Both the position numbers and the translations under genes were made by a program. This document shows positions 48,601 through 60,869 of a stretch of 64,000 bases of DNA, in pieces; position 1 is the stretch's first letter; every line of letters starts with the position of its first letter. The stretch is taken from contig OZ038324.1 of NCBI GenBank assembly GCA_964035795.1, positions 5,257,461 through 5,321,460 on the forward strand. Direction: 5' to 3'. The notes under the pieces were generated by a model, which searched no databases, had not been told where the DNA came from, and saw only the letters and a program-made list of their open reading frames with translations. This DNA comes from Pterobdella sp. o SKG-2022. Its lineage: Eukaryota > Annelida > Clitellata > Hirudinida > Piscicolidae.

Positions 48601-51326
48601 GGAAGAATATCGAAAAGCATAGCTGTTTTTTTGCTCAATAAATTTGTTAAAATTCTTCCATAAATCGACGTGAAAAATTTTGTAAAATTGTTCATGAGTA
48701 AATTTGAGATGTCTCTAAAAATAGTAACTTAAAAAACAAAAATAGCAAAAATGATGACAAATTTGTGTCATTCGTTATGGCCTTGTTCCTCATCAGCAAA
48801 AATCCCATAAGCTACAATACCAAAAAAATAGCAATAATAATGAATTTCTATTTTATGAAATGAATTGAATTGAAATCTAATGAGAATTATCGACTAATTA
48901 TAAGGTGAATCTAATAATACTAGAGATGAATATTAATGATATAAATAACAATAAGCAATAAAACTATAAAAAACAGAATAACTGAAGTGTAAATAGAAAA
49001 AAACACTTAAAACGATATTAATTGAATAAATATAATATTAGTCGTAATATAATATCGATAATGTAAATGATAACAAAGATCCATAAAAACAGAACTATGG
49101 AAACTTACATTACATTTCATTTAATTATTTTGCATTCAAAGTTCGTAATACTCAGTGGTCTAGAAACTTCTGGAGTTGATACCCCTATCATCATACTCGT
49201 AATTGATTTGAGTTGAAACTACCTGATGAAGACACTTTGAGGAAGGGGTTGAAGGAAGATGACGTCACATGGAATGTCCCTTTGTCGTCCCTCGTCACCT
49301 TGAATGTTTCTTTTTTTGTTTCTGTATGTTTGTTTTGAAGTTTTATCAAAGTTTTTGGAGTTTCATATCTTTGTTTTTTGTTTTTTGCCAATTTTTTACA
49401 TTTTTGTGTTTCAAGTTTTTTTTCAGTTTTTTTAAATTTTTAAATTTTAAGTTTTTATTGATTTTTTTTTGCTTATTTTTTTTTTTACAATTTTTGAAAA
49501 CTTTTCAAGATTAATTTTGTCCGATTTTTTGTGCTTGTATGTTTTTCATATGTTTTTCTAAAGTTTTTCTTAAATGTTTTTGTTTCTAGTTGTGGCCATT
49601 TTTATTTGAAGCTTTCAAAAAAACTTGAAATCGAAATTTTCAAAAAAATTTGAACTTTTGAAATATTGATTTCACTATAATTTATTTTTCAAAAAAATGA
49701 ATTATCAATGTTTATTTTATTTAATAAATTTTGAAAAAGGAAAATTTGAATCAAAATTATTTTAATTTGCATTTTCATTATTCATTCAGCGTTATAGAAT
49801 TAATATTTGATGGTGTTACCATGGCAGCTAGCATCGTCTTTAAGTTTCTATACTTAATAATGTGAGTTCAACTTACGAAAAGCTTCGTGTTATTATTCAG
49901 TTAATAAAAGTGTTTGATAAAATCGTTTTTTGAATCAAAAAGTCGATGAATAATGAGAAAAACCTCAGAAAAACACATAAACAGGCAATATAACACATAA
50001 ACATGCTACATAACACATAAACATGCAACTTTCAAGTAGTAAAGTTTTTAGTATAAACCGTTGGAAATTTTATAAGGCATCACAAAATGTTGTTTTGATT
50101 AAGCATTTTAAAAAACCATTCACCTAAAGACTCGTGGAGGTTCTGTATGGGGGGGAAAGAGGGGGAAGATGAGGAAGATGAAGATGATAAAGAGGTTGAA
50201 GATGGAGAAGAAAAATAAGAAGAAAATGATGATAATGAAGATGATGAAAAATTTCTTTGACGAAGAAAAGATTTGCCAAAAATGTTGTAATAGAAGAGAC
50301 CTGAGTGGTGGTATTTATTGAAGGTTTATACAAATAAATAATAAAACACGTTAGTGTAAATTATCGCATTTGCTTGTTTTTATTAACGCTCACTATGCAA
50401 ATGACCAAAGAGTGTGTAGTTTTGAGTTAGATGTGAATATCTTTGCAATCACGACAGAAGCACATTTGTTCAATGCAGTAGAAGTTGCAAGACCATTTTA
50501 ATTGATTATTTTGAAGAATTCCAAGAGCTTTTATGTTTGTTATCAGTTTAAATATGAAAATATTTTATTTAAAACAAAATTCTTGCTTGAATTTTTTATG
50601 AGATGAAGAAAAAAACTAAAATACATCCACTAACCATTTCCGGTTTCTTTTCCCACCGCCACAATGTATTTATTTTTAATTTTCCCTTCTTTTTTAATAT
50701 AACTCTTTTTCTTTTTTTCATTTATATATTTTTCATCTTCAACACAGTGTTTTTTCTTCTTATCCTCACTATTATCATCATTTTCATAAAGGTCTGTAGT
50801 TCTGAAGATTTTTTGAAATTTATTATCATCATCATAAATTTTACTTTCAGTATGAAAAAAATCCTTCTCATTTTCTTCGTCATCATCATCCTTTTCATCA
50901 CTGTCATTATTCTTTCCAAATTCTCCACCATCATTATCTTCATTATCTTCTTCTTCGTCATCATTATCCTTTTCATCTTCAACAGTATCATCATAATCCT
51001 CATTATCCTTTTTATCATCACCGTCACCACCATCGTTATGAATATCATTACCACCTCCAATATCTTCGTCATCCTTATCATCCCTTTCATCATCATCATT
51101 CTCACCATCATCATCATCATCATTCTCACCATCATCATCATCATCATTGGGCTCAAAGGTTTTATACTCAACGTTGAAGAAACCGAACTTTTGGACTCCA
51201 TGTAAGGATGTGGGATGATGAGGTACAGTGAAATTTAACCTGGGTGAGTCAACGGAGGCTGGTAAGCTGGCATAAAACCTGAGTGGTAGAGATGGTGCTG
51301 TGTGGGTTGGAGTGGGATAGGGTGGA
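42615..51326 (-). CDS. Unassigned multi-pass membrane protein with Asp- and Ser-rich tracts (5' end not found)
   Basis: No family recognised. Minus-strand exons linked by phase-1 introns: 51326-50635, 50300-50124, 49321-49223, 48241-47840, 47777-44475, 43483-42615; 5542 bases, about 1,850 residues. The 3,303-base exon is open throughout, far beyond chance in this AT-rich DNA. The N-terminal part reads RFYASLPASVDSP, GVQKFGFFNVEYKTF, then a long Asp/Glu/Asn tract, a Ser tract, and a segment with N-glycosylation sites (LNLSISLHGYLYSPPP, NCTNETS), consistent with a lumenal or extracellular region. Hydrophobic segments lie at about 47313-47247, 46902-46827, 45330-45255, 44710-44625 and 42960-42870. 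Poly-Ser and Asn-rich stretches separate helices 2 and 3. The last exon has FICQLPLN, an Asp run and a basic tail. Exon ends were set by phase; upstream exons and start are missing. Confidence 0.72.
43060..43140 (-). repeat. (GAT)n coding repeat giving an Asp run
   Basis: ATC/CAT repeats on the plus strand encode the DDDDDDDDD tract of the last exon of the unassigned gene. Confidence 0.8.
48656..48730. repeat. Half-copy of the ATAAATCGACGT hairpin family
   Basis: CTTCCATAAATCGACGTG followed by AGTAAATTTGAGATGTCTCT; the same two blocks in the same order occur at 1630-1730, so both belong to one element. It lies in an intron of the unassigned gene. Confidence 0.6.
49858..49919. repeat. Solo arm of the ATAATGTGAGTTCAAC foldback family
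   Basis: About 62 bases nearly identical to the right arm of the hairpin at 63073-63215 (AATGTGAGTTCAACTTA, AAGCTTCGTGTTATTATT, GTGTTTGAT). Only one arm is present. Confidence 0.8.
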
Positions 51327-53249
51327 CTGAAGTGGGGTGGGGTGGGGTGGGATGAGTAAGATGAAGTGTGGTAAGATGGGGTGGAGTAAGATGAGATGAG
51401 GTAAGATGGAGTGGAATGAAATGGGGTGAGATAAAAGGGAGTGAGACGGGGTAGACTGATGAGTGAGATAATGGGTCAAAACTCAGTATGAGAAAAAATA
51501 ATTGATTGTGAAAAGGTTTTTGGGATGATTCTAGAGGGTGGTAAGGGATATTGGTATTTGCAGTTTGTGCATTTACATTTGTGAATTAAAATTCAAAATG
51601 ATTGAAAAATCAAACTGTTTCGTTAATTTTGACACAATTAAGGGTTTTTGAAACCAAACAATTATAAATATTCTACAAAGTATTGTAAAAACTAAAAATC
51701 TATGTACAACTGAATGAGCCCCAAACACACAAAATAAAACACATCTATGTAGTCTGTTTTTGTCAAATATTTCAGTAAATACTAAATATAGAACTCAAAA
51801 ATTCATGAAAAAGCTTTAATTACGAAATCAAATTGAAAAATTTTAAATAATTTTCCAATTTGCTTAAAAGTAGTGAGAGCTAAATAATGAGAACTTCTGC
51901 CAGATCTATTATTCACTGTGTGTAGCACTCCTTTTCAAGTCATTATCAATCAAAAAAAATAGGAGAATATGATGGAAAAAACTAATTTTAAATAAAAAAT
52001 TTAAATTAAATGAATAATACAATAATAAAAATTTTTAAAAGAAAATTTATGTGAATAAATAAACTATATAAAAAAATAGAAAAAAGATTATATGATAACA
52101 TTTAAAAATATATAAACTGCATTAGAAAAGTTTTCAAATGATGAAAACTATGCAAAAAACAAATGATAATAGAAATGAATTTTGATAAAAATGATAATGT
52201 GAAAAATGGTATAATAACAATAAAAAAAACTGTATTCTATTAATTCAAATTATTTTTAACCACAACAGCTTGTACTGCTGCGAATCTCCCTTTTATAGGG
52301 ATTGGCAGAAGTCGGCTTAGATTATTGATGCTTCTAAATAGACATGCTTCAAGTCAAGTCTTTTTTTTAATTTTATAATCAGTTTGAGCTAACATCCAAC
52401 TTGAAATTATCAAATTCAAGATTCTCAGTTAGCCTTGCCGTTGCCAATAAAAAAACAAATAACGAAGTGGCACGAAACTGTTCAAGTCTTCAAGACCACT
52501 TTGGAATATATATTTTTATATAGAGTCAGTCTTAATATGATAAATTTTCATTCTTTCCAGTCTCTCACGCTACATCCTTTAACCCACACACACCCAATAA
52601 AAAAAGGATCATCCGCCAAGCCAAATGACAACCATACTAGAACATCAGTTTGTCGATACCTGCACTCATTCAAATGCAGCTCATTGAAATTTTATGCTAA
52701 TTTTCGAAGCGGTCTTAAAATAAAAGTCCAATAAAAGCAATATAATAATAGATTCAATATGATAATGAAATGATGTAACACAAAAAACTATTGGCAACCT
52801 CACTTTTGAAGTCTTCTTCAAAACCTGTGCAAAAAAACGCCAAACTTCAAAAACAACAAGAAGCAGACAAACTAAAAAACAAACAAAAAAAACAAAAAAA
52901 AAATAACGAATTTTATTATAGTGAAGCTGTTAAAATCTTTAAGACCACTTAAGTGTACATATCATTGTTGTTGTTGTTCGTCGATCGTGTTCGAATATGA
53001 CCATGGCAACAAAGAAAAAAATATTATTATTTATTTATTTATATATACATATATATTTCACTAAATAAAGTTGTATAGAAAATAATCATAATAAGAGATG
53101 AAAATAAATATTATCATAAAATAAATCAATAAATAAGAATGAATACGTAAGCTATAATAGTAATGATAATAATAATAGTAATAATAGAAGAACAAAATAA
53201 AAGTAAAATATTAAATGAATAGAAATAAATAAGATGAAATAAAGATAAA
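51327..53249. other. Upstream region of the unassigned gene
   Basis: Immediately upstream (51327-51470) is a GGGGT/GAGAT-type simple repeat on the plus strand, pyrimidine-rich on the gene strand and so usable as a 3' splice signal. Beyond it I found no convincing first exon. A block at 52290-52340 resembles one at about 27380-27425 (GGCAGAAGTCGGCTTAGATT-like), a possible dispersed repeat. Confidence 0.45.
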
Positions 53250-53935
53250 ATAGCTCTTATCTGTGTGTTCTTGTGTGGCTGATCAGACCGATTTGCGCTA
53301 GAAAACCTCTTCCGCATGTTTGGCACCAGTTTGTGTGAAGTCTCTCTGGTGCACCTTCTCCAGCTTTGCGTCTTATGCGTTTTAATTTTGCAGCGTTTAG
53401 ACGGTTTTCTTCTGAGAGGAGTGCACCATTATGATCAATCTACGCCAAGCGGACCTGTTAGAGGTAGCTTCTTTCCACGCAGTGACGTCTATATTGAAGT
53501 CCTTTAGATTTGACTTAAAATAATCTTTATAACGTTTGCGTGGGGCTCCGATTTTTCTTTGACCATTTTTGAGCTGACCGTAAAAGAGTTGTTCAGGAAT
53601 TCTAGAGTCTGCCATACGAGATACATGACCAGCCCATCGTATCTGTGCCTTACGCATCATCGTAATAACACTGGGAAGGTTTGCCCTTTCTAATACTTCA
53701 GTGTCTGGGACAAAGTCATTCCAGCTTATATTAAGAATTCTGCAAAAACACCGAGTATGGAATTTCTGGAGTTGTTTTTCGTGGCGTCTGTATACTGTCC
53801 ATGCTTCACAGCCATATAGTAGTGTGATCAATACTACAGCTTTATAGACTTTAACTCTCATGGACTGTGATATCCCTCTTCTCTCCCACACCTTTTTCCT
53901 CAATCTTCCAAAAGCAGAGCATATTCAAAGGGTCA
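53235..53935 (-). mobile_element. RTE-like LINE, RT C-terminal region and C2H2 finger (family B)
   Basis: Open frame 53903-53397 encodes the post-catalytic part of a LINE ORF: YKAVVLITLLYGCEAW, LQKFHTRCFCRILNI, WAGHVSRM, QLFYGQLKNG, KRYKDYFKSNLK. After a frameshift near 53405 the reading continues through a basic stretch to a classical zinc finger at about 53330-53255 (CQTCGRGFL, then GLISHTRTH) and a stop. This C-terminal finger is normal for this kind of element. The upstream RT core is gone, so this is a 5'-truncated dead copy. Confidence 0.88.
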
Positions 53936-54659
53936 GTCAAAAAATAATAAATCGAAAAAAACTGATTTCATTCAAGATTCAAAACCAATGAAACTAAAGA
54001 CTGTCACAGGACTTTTCACATAGTAAAGGTGGACTATGAAGTGACCTGTATCATTCCCAGGTGGGTTCAAACGAGTAGGTCAATGAAGGAATGATAATGT
54101 TGGTTTAAAACTTTAAATGTACATACGAATGATATAACTTGATGAATTAGTGCTAGAGAAAATGATTTTTCGTTTTTGCATAATTTTATTTTTTTTAATT
54201 AAAAGCAAATGCGGCAGAATTTGAAGTTATTTTTCAAAGATTTTTCCGAAATAATTCTTTTAATACATATGAAAATTTCAATTGAATTTTAAAACTTAAA
54301 TTAAATATTTAACTAGAACTATATATTAAAATAAGAAAAAAATAATAAACTCAAAGATATAAAAACTCTAATTAAATATAAAATTAATTATTTTTATTAA
54401 TAATAAGCTGATTCCCTCAATCTCTCTGATACTGTATCGAATGTTTCAAAAAGATTCTCAAAGGTGGGATGTAACTTTATACTAAGCTATATGAATCTAA
54501 GAATTTTGTTTTAAATATGTGGAATAAAGTGGAAATACTTAGAAAAAAAAATTCAATTAATTTTTATTTAAATTAGCTTTTCGGTTCTGGTTTTAGCGCA
54601 ACGAACAAAACTTTGAAATTTTTGTTTTCGAATCGCCAAATTATTTAACATGTTCTCTT

Positions 54660-55330
54660 CCTTTTTAAATAGATTTGAACTAAAGTTGAATTTTGTTTTA
54701 GTAAATGAAACAGCATTTCAAATCAAAGTTGATAAACATCTTATTAAAAAGTCTAGACCAACTCAGGCATAATTCAAGGAGACTGCTTAAGCGCCACACT
54801 ATTCATATTCTACCTAGCCACATGCCTCAATGGTCCACAAGCGAGATAAACTTCAATAATAAAAATTTCCTTATTGAACCTAAATACGCAGATGACATCA
54901 TTTGGTTTCAAACCTCGAAACAACACATAGAAAATGATAAATCAAAAATATCACTACAGTTAGCCCAATACAACCTTGAAATAAATAAAAAAATTCTGAA
55001 AAATATACAATTTCTGACACCATCCCATCTCGAAAAAAGAAAAATATGTAAGACCCTAAACAACAACACTGACATGAAAAATGGGAAAATACTTAAAATA
55101 AACACAATAAAAAACACATCCGTATCTTCAACAGTAGAAGAATAAGTATAGACCACAAGATAAGAATCTTCAAAGCATACGCAGAAAAAATTTTTCTATA
55201 CAACAGCGAGCTATGGGTCTTAACACAAACTTAAGATAGGTGCCTTTCATTGAAGATTCGAAAGACAAAAATATTTGTTGGCCCAACATTTGTTAAAAAC
55301 TTAATGCCTATAAACATGGGATAGACACGA
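54660..55330 (+). mobile_element. Decayed RT with YADD motif (family C)
   Basis: In one frame GDCLSATLFIFYL (RT motif 4), then after a frameshift KYADDIIWFQTSKQ with the catalytic Asp pair preserved, LAQYNLEINK, and further on, in another frame, IRIFKAYAEK..YNSELW, the standard region after the thumb. Interruptions by stops and frame changes show it is dead. The 146-codon frame at 54705-55145 covers the centre. Confidence 0.8.
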
Positions 55331-56974
55331 ATACACTTATATTTATTCAGTTAAAAAATTATTTAAGTAAAAATAATATTAAAATGTTAAAATAACGTTT
55401 GAAGTTGATGGTTTTGAATTTTTTAGAACAATAAATATCGATGGATGTAACAAATATTAAAGTAAATCTTTTAAAAATTATGTTCTCATGTTTTAAATAA
55501 TTGTCGACAACAATCATTTAAAACGAGAATAATGCATATAAAACAAAATAACATTTGAAATTTAACAAAAATTATTAAAACAAAACAATAAATGGTGAAT
55601 AGCAGTAGTGCTTCCGATTTTCATATCGGTGACATGAAATGATAAATAAAAATAAAAATGAACATTTTTCAAAGTCATTGTGTATCAACTCTTTGTTAAT
55701 TGTTTTTTCAGCAGAATCAGAAGAAAACATCAGCGGAATCAGTGAACACGCCCAAAGCTGCACAAAAGATGTAGTGAACTGACCAGAAAGAATAAAATTT
55801 ATATTGGAAAAAGTTAAAATACACTGCAAAAAAATCTTCTAATAAGAGAGTGCTTAGAGAAAAAAAAAATTCAAGTAGGAAGGGTTACAATGCTCCCTAA
55901 CTAATAATAAAATCACAGGCTTGGGATCAAATTCTAAAAAATCTCAAATCGAAAAAAAATGGAAATACAAAAAGGAAAGCAAGGAGTTTAAACTTTTAAC
56001 AATTCCAGAAACCAAAAAAATAATTACAATAACTGTAAATCCTTTTAGACTTCAATTATCAACCAATTAACTATTTTTACAATAATAGTTTCTATTAAAA
56101 TATATTATCTATGTTTCCTTGGTAATATAAATAAGCTGTTTCCATTTGAAATTTACTAATAAATTATGACAATGTTGCTTTTGTCGAAAGTTGTAGTTGA
56201 ATAAAAATATCAAAGTATTGCGTCTTTTTTAGATGTTGTTTTAAGAAATGAACATTAGGAAATATTGAATGGAATAATATTAAAAGCAAAAAACCTTAAA
56301 AAAAATTATAGTTATGAAATGATAAATCGAGTAATGAATCAAAATTATTGGAAAAATAAAAAATTAATTCAAAAACAACAAAATTAAAACAATGTTGAGA
56401 ATATCAAAACAATAATAATAAAAAAAATATCAAAATAATGATGACACAAAAATGATATAAAAATAATTAAAAAAAAATTTGAAATAAAAAAAAAATGAAT
56501 TTAAAAATAGAAATAAAAAACACTAAATCAGACAGACACTTACAGGCAGTTTTGCAGTTTATAACCTTGTCATAAACAACCCTTCGATTACTACAGTGCT
56601 TTTTTATTGTTATTTTTTTTTATACTTTCATTATTATTTTTATTATTTTTTCAATTTGTGTTTTTGTGATAATTCTCTATTTTGATTTTATTCATTATTT
56701 TTTTGTTTTGCACTTTGTTTGTTTATCTGTTTTAGTTTATTTATTCGTGCTAAATTCTTTTGTGTTTTTTTACTCAGTTCACGTGTTTTATTTTTTATTG
56801 TTATGTTTTCGTCATTTTTCATTATTTTTTCATTTCCTATTTATTATGTTTTATGGCTTCTTTATTGTGTTTATGTGGTTTTCATTATGTTTATGTGTTT
56901 TTTATTGTGTTTATGTGTTTTTAATGTTTATAAGTTTTTATATGCCCATGAAAAAAATCGCATAAACTGAACAA
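55331..56974. other. AT-rich spacer within retroelement zone
   Basis: Very AT-rich; long T-rich run at 56590-56960 gives Phe/Val/Leu-rich false frames. No gene or element boundary identified. Confidence 0.5.
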
Positions 56975-57190
56975 AGAATTTCTAACAGGTCTAAAATGCA
57001 CCAATTGCGACAAAGTATGTCTGAGCAGAACTGGTTCATCCAATCACATCAGGCTTTCTGACACAACAGAGTCACAAAAACACCTCTTTGTCCATTTTGT
57101 GGAAAAAAATTTTAAAAACAAGATATGCATAATGAAAAAAATGCCAGAAGACTTCAGCAACGCAAACTTTTTTTGCAACTGCCTGAAGGT
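56975..57190 (+). mobile_element. Zinc-finger remnant, probable retroelement C terminus
   Basis: KCTNCDKVC followed by SNHIRLSD (C-x2-C..H-x3-type spacing) and, in a shifted frame, LCPFCGKKF with DMHNEKNARR. Paired fingers of this style end the ORFs of the YADD family seen at 54660-55330, so this may be the 3' part of that copy, split by AT-rich DNA. Assignment is inference. Confidence 0.45.
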
Positions 57191-57829
57191 AGATGAATGC
57201 AACTGAGTGAGTGAGGGATGGCTCTCTTGTGTTTCCATGTGTTTATGTTTTTATATAATCATATGTGTTTTTATGTGCTTCTATGTTTTTATGTGTTTAT
57301 GTGTTTTCATTGTTTTTACGTGTTTTTAATTGTGTTCATCTGTTTTTTGAGTTGCCATGTGTTTATGTTTATTTTGTGTCAAAGTATTTTTCATAAATTT
57401 TGAAGGAAAAATCTTTAAACATGCTAATAAGGTATTTACAATGCACAACATTTCATTAATTTTTTTGTCTTTATTACTTTCAAACTCTAAAAATTAAAAA
57501 TTCAAACAATAACGAAACTGACAATACTTTTGAAAGCTAGGAAACAAAAAAACACCATTTGAATTAGCTTGACCTCAATTTTGTTTGTGTTCAATGCTTG
57601 TTTTCACTTTTAATATTTTCACTTTTGTCTTCAATTATAGTTATTTTTTTATTATCTAACTGTATTTCAGTTTATAGTCTTATTGTAAATTTAGAGATTA
57701 AACAAAAAAGAAATGAAAAAGATTCTCAAACTTATTGTGTAATTTTCAAAAAAATATAAACATACAACATAAATAATGATATTTCAAAACTAAATAATAA
57801 ATGATGAGCCTTATAATACCAATAATATT

Positions 57830-58830
57830 TCTGTGCGTGTGGTTGCGTCAGACGACATAGTTATCTGCCCCAATAATGAAGTTTTGGATGCTCTCCGTCT
57901 TAAACGTCCCCCTTCACCACCTCCCTTATCCATCCCAATTATTATTAATACAAACGAGACTCTAGTAGCATGCGGTCTCTTCCTCCTACTAGTAGTTCAA
58001 GATTCGACGGTTTAAGGCCCAGTCACCTGAAAGACCTCGTTTCATCTTTGACATTCGAAGCTGGAACAAAATTGAAAAATTTGATCTCCAGCCTTTGCAA
58101 TATATTGTCAAGTGGCACTCTTCCTAATTTTGCTCGAGATCTAATCTTTTCAGCTAAACTCAATAACATTATTGGACTCCGATCAAAAAATGAGTTTCGA
58201 ACAAGAGTGGAAACCTTGGTTAAAAAGGATCTGCAGGTTTTCTTTAACTCAAAAGTACAACGGAATTAGATGAATTGTTGTGCACATCAACGCACAATAA
58301 TTGAAAGCATCGTTAGACTAACAGAAACTTGTTTCCTTAGTCTTGGTTTCTCGATTTCACTCTGGTGCCTGGCTGAGTTGTTGACCTAACCCATCAACAG
58401 ATGGCGAATAAATCAGAATCACCATATTTCTAAGACTTGACTACGTCTATGCTACTCCCCAAATGTCGCTGTGGAGCTTAAGTAGAAATTCTGGGCAGAC
58501 ATCCGTTGTCTTGCAAGCTAAGTGTTGATTGTATCCCTAAGCATCAGTTGCACAATGATTTAGTTTAACGAGCCCTTGAAAAAAGCTGGTTTCTCTAGCC
58601 AGCTAAAACCGGTAGACCTTGACGAGAAAAGGGCAAACGTCCAGACGGGCTAACCATTTTCCGTTTAAAATGGGCAAATGCACAGTCTGGGACGCTATCT
58701 GCACCAATACGTTTTTGCCATTCCACCTGCTTCAAGCAGTAGCCAATCGTGGCTGAGCTTCCCAACAAGCAGTGTTAGTAAAAGTATATAAATATCGAAG
58801 TTTGGCGGGTAGCCCCATTTTGCCTCAATT
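57830..58830 (+). mobile_element. Internally deleted retroelement with flanks of an RT ORF (family D)
   Basis: 57833-57970 and then, one frameshift on, 57970-58200 encode the region just before and at the start of an RT domain (RSLPPTSSSRFDGLRPSHLKDL, here cited to 20 residues or fewer as FDGLRPSHLKDL). From about 58550 to 58760 come relics of the extreme C terminus of the same ORF type: RALEKAGF, LKPVDLDEKR, a PDGLT-like block, and W-D-AICTNTF. Everything between (the RT catalytic core) is missing in about 350 bases of unrelated-looking DNA. The family identification is from memory of this conserved N- and C-terminal pair. Confidence 0.65.
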
Positions 58831-59512
58831 GTGGTGGAAACTTCTTGGGTTATTGGCTTTCATGTCTTTTCTTTCTATCTGACTTGGGAAAGTTGTTATC
58901 CAAGACTAAGGATAAGCCCAGAAAAACAAAATGGCTTTTTGAAATGCTCTGGTCATTGTTCGTGGTGACGTGCTAGCAATTCGCCATGCTAGGATCTTTA
59001 TATCCTTTTACTTTTTTTTTATTTTTCTCTTTTTTTCTTTTAATTTTATTAGTCTTTTGATACCTATTTTTCTTTCTAACAACACACTTGAATTTGATCA
59101 TTTTTTGTTTTTTTCTGAATATACTATAATTAATGAATGAATATATTTCATGAAAATCATGACGAAAATAAATAAAGAATATAAAAAAACAATAAAATAA
59201 CAAAAGAAATAAAATAGAAGAGAAAAACGGAATAGAATTACAATAAGAAAATAATTTATACAAATCTTATAATATAATTTTCATTTCATCATGAGTTTTC
59301 CATTTATTTTAGATTCATTTTTAATATAGTTTTCGTCTATAACATGGCAAAGCGCCATGTGAAAGCTATGAAATGCGTCCCCAAAACCCCAGTTTAGTTG
59401 TCGACTTTCTCATAAGTATCTTTTTTATTTCCTGTTTGACTGTTTATTTGAAGAAATTTGATGTTTAATTCAATTTTTGTTTTTCTTGTTATAATTAAAA
59501 AGACAATATTTC
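58831..59512. other. AT-rich spacer before tRNA-like sequence
   Basis: No supported feature; T-rich and K/N-codon-rich frames only. Confidence 0.5.
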
Positions 59513-59590
59513 GTCGGCCCGTATAGCTCAGTGGTAGAGCATCAGACTAATTATCTAAAATTACCGGGTTCGATTACGCGTGGGCCGACA
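59513..59590 (+). tRNA. tRNA-like sequence, probably a pseudogene or SINE head
   Basis: Box A TAGCTCAGTGGTAGAGC is intact and box B GGTTCGATTAC nearly so. The ends GTCGGCCC (59513-59520) and GGGCCGAC (59582-59589) pair over eight bases. Best overall resemblance is to tRNA-Lys (GCCCG.ATAGCTCAGT.GGTAGAGC), but the anticodon loop reads CTAATTA (AAU, Ile) and the T stem has only two of five pairs. Spacing between acceptor and D stem is also too long. I therefore doubt it is a working tRNA. Confidence 0.5.
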
Positions 59591-60869
59591 ATTATATACA
59601 CAAAAAGTAGCGCCCTGTGAAATATCTGTTGAGTTAACGAAACACCAATGTAAATAAATTTTGATGTTTCAATAAAAAACGAAAAAACATTAGTGGAATT
59701 ATTACAATGACTTGAGATAAAAACATCTAAAATAATATCATAAGAACTTTATTTAACAGTATGACGATATTATTTTTTTTTTTTGTGACGTGAGCTCTAC
59801 AATTGGTCTGGGCGACGGAGCGTAAATTGAGACTTTTAATTCTTCGCAAGTGATCACTCACAACTTTAATAGAATTAAAGCCTGTTCCAAAAAACATTTG
59901 AGTTATGATTTGAAAAATTTCTAATTTCTCTTTATGAATGATTAAAAAGGAAGATTTTAAAAAATTTTATTTAAATTAGAAAAATAAGAAAATATAACAT
60001 GAAAACTAATAAATCAAATAAAAAAATCGACGAAAGCAACTGAAAATCATTTAACAAACTAAAACGGTGGTTGGATGGGAAGTGGATGAAAAGCTAAGCA
60101 CATGAGTCGGTAGAGAGGGTGGGCGAAGGTACGTCTCAAAAGGCACATGTGCATGCCTTGCGGAAAAATCGGAGTCAGGGTGAGTTCGTAGCCATAGCCT
60201 GTATGTGGAATTGATAATTATTATACTAATAATGGGGTTGGTAATATAGTAATATTAGTGAAATAGTCTTCATAATTTCGTGTAATAAAAATTAGCATTT
60301 AAAAAATCTTTTTGAAAAGACTTTTTCATTCATAAATTGAACTACAAGTGTTATCGAGTTTAGCCTTATCACAAGACGTCAGCAAAACACGAATTTGATG
60401 TTATTTTTTGGCTGCAACGATTCATGTGCGAAATACGGTCTAGCATTTGCCAAGGTCGTCTTGTCACAACATGTTGGTTCAATCAGAGGGCATACGGTTT
60501 TTGCTCTCATGAGGTTTTGCCAGTAAGTCCCCATGTTTGCTGAGCCATGCTTCGGTTAAAGTTATCCACCGATCTAACCATCTCCTTATTCATTTCTTAC
60601 GTGCTGCAATAAAAAAGTCTGATACTTTGAACGTAAGATTTGTATATTCTTATCTTTTTGTTTTTCGGGATGCTTGAGTTTTATATTTTGATCATCTAGA
60701 GCATTGCCGTCATAGTTAACTGCTTTCACCTTTTCCACTCTTGCTTCGTATCGAGTAGCATGCCCAGTTTTTTTACATTTTCAACTTTTCATTTTCACCG
60801 ATTCTTCGTTTTTGTGAGAATCAATTTTGGATTCTACTTTTCCAGTACTTTTCTCAAAGTATTCAGGTT
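59591..60869. other. Intergenic, partly higher-GC, unassigned
   Basis: Two less AT-rich patches (about 60060-60210 and 60400-60600) look like old coding-derived DNA, perhaps the 3' part of the minus-strand RT relic at 60870-61245, but I could not read a recognisable domain. A relative of the ATAAGTTTAG palindrome arm sits at about 60355-60385. Confidence 0.35.

Noticed and set aside
50603..51205. 200-codon plus-strand Ile/Phe-rich frame
   Set aside because: Antisense shadow of the Asp-rich exon of the unassigned minus-strand gene; the hydrophobicity comes from the complement of GAT/GAA codons.
56666..57403. Phe/Val-rich hydrophobic frames resembling membrane proteins
   Set aside because: T-rich low-complexity DNA with repeated TTTATGTG units; no charged loops, no start context, no family match.
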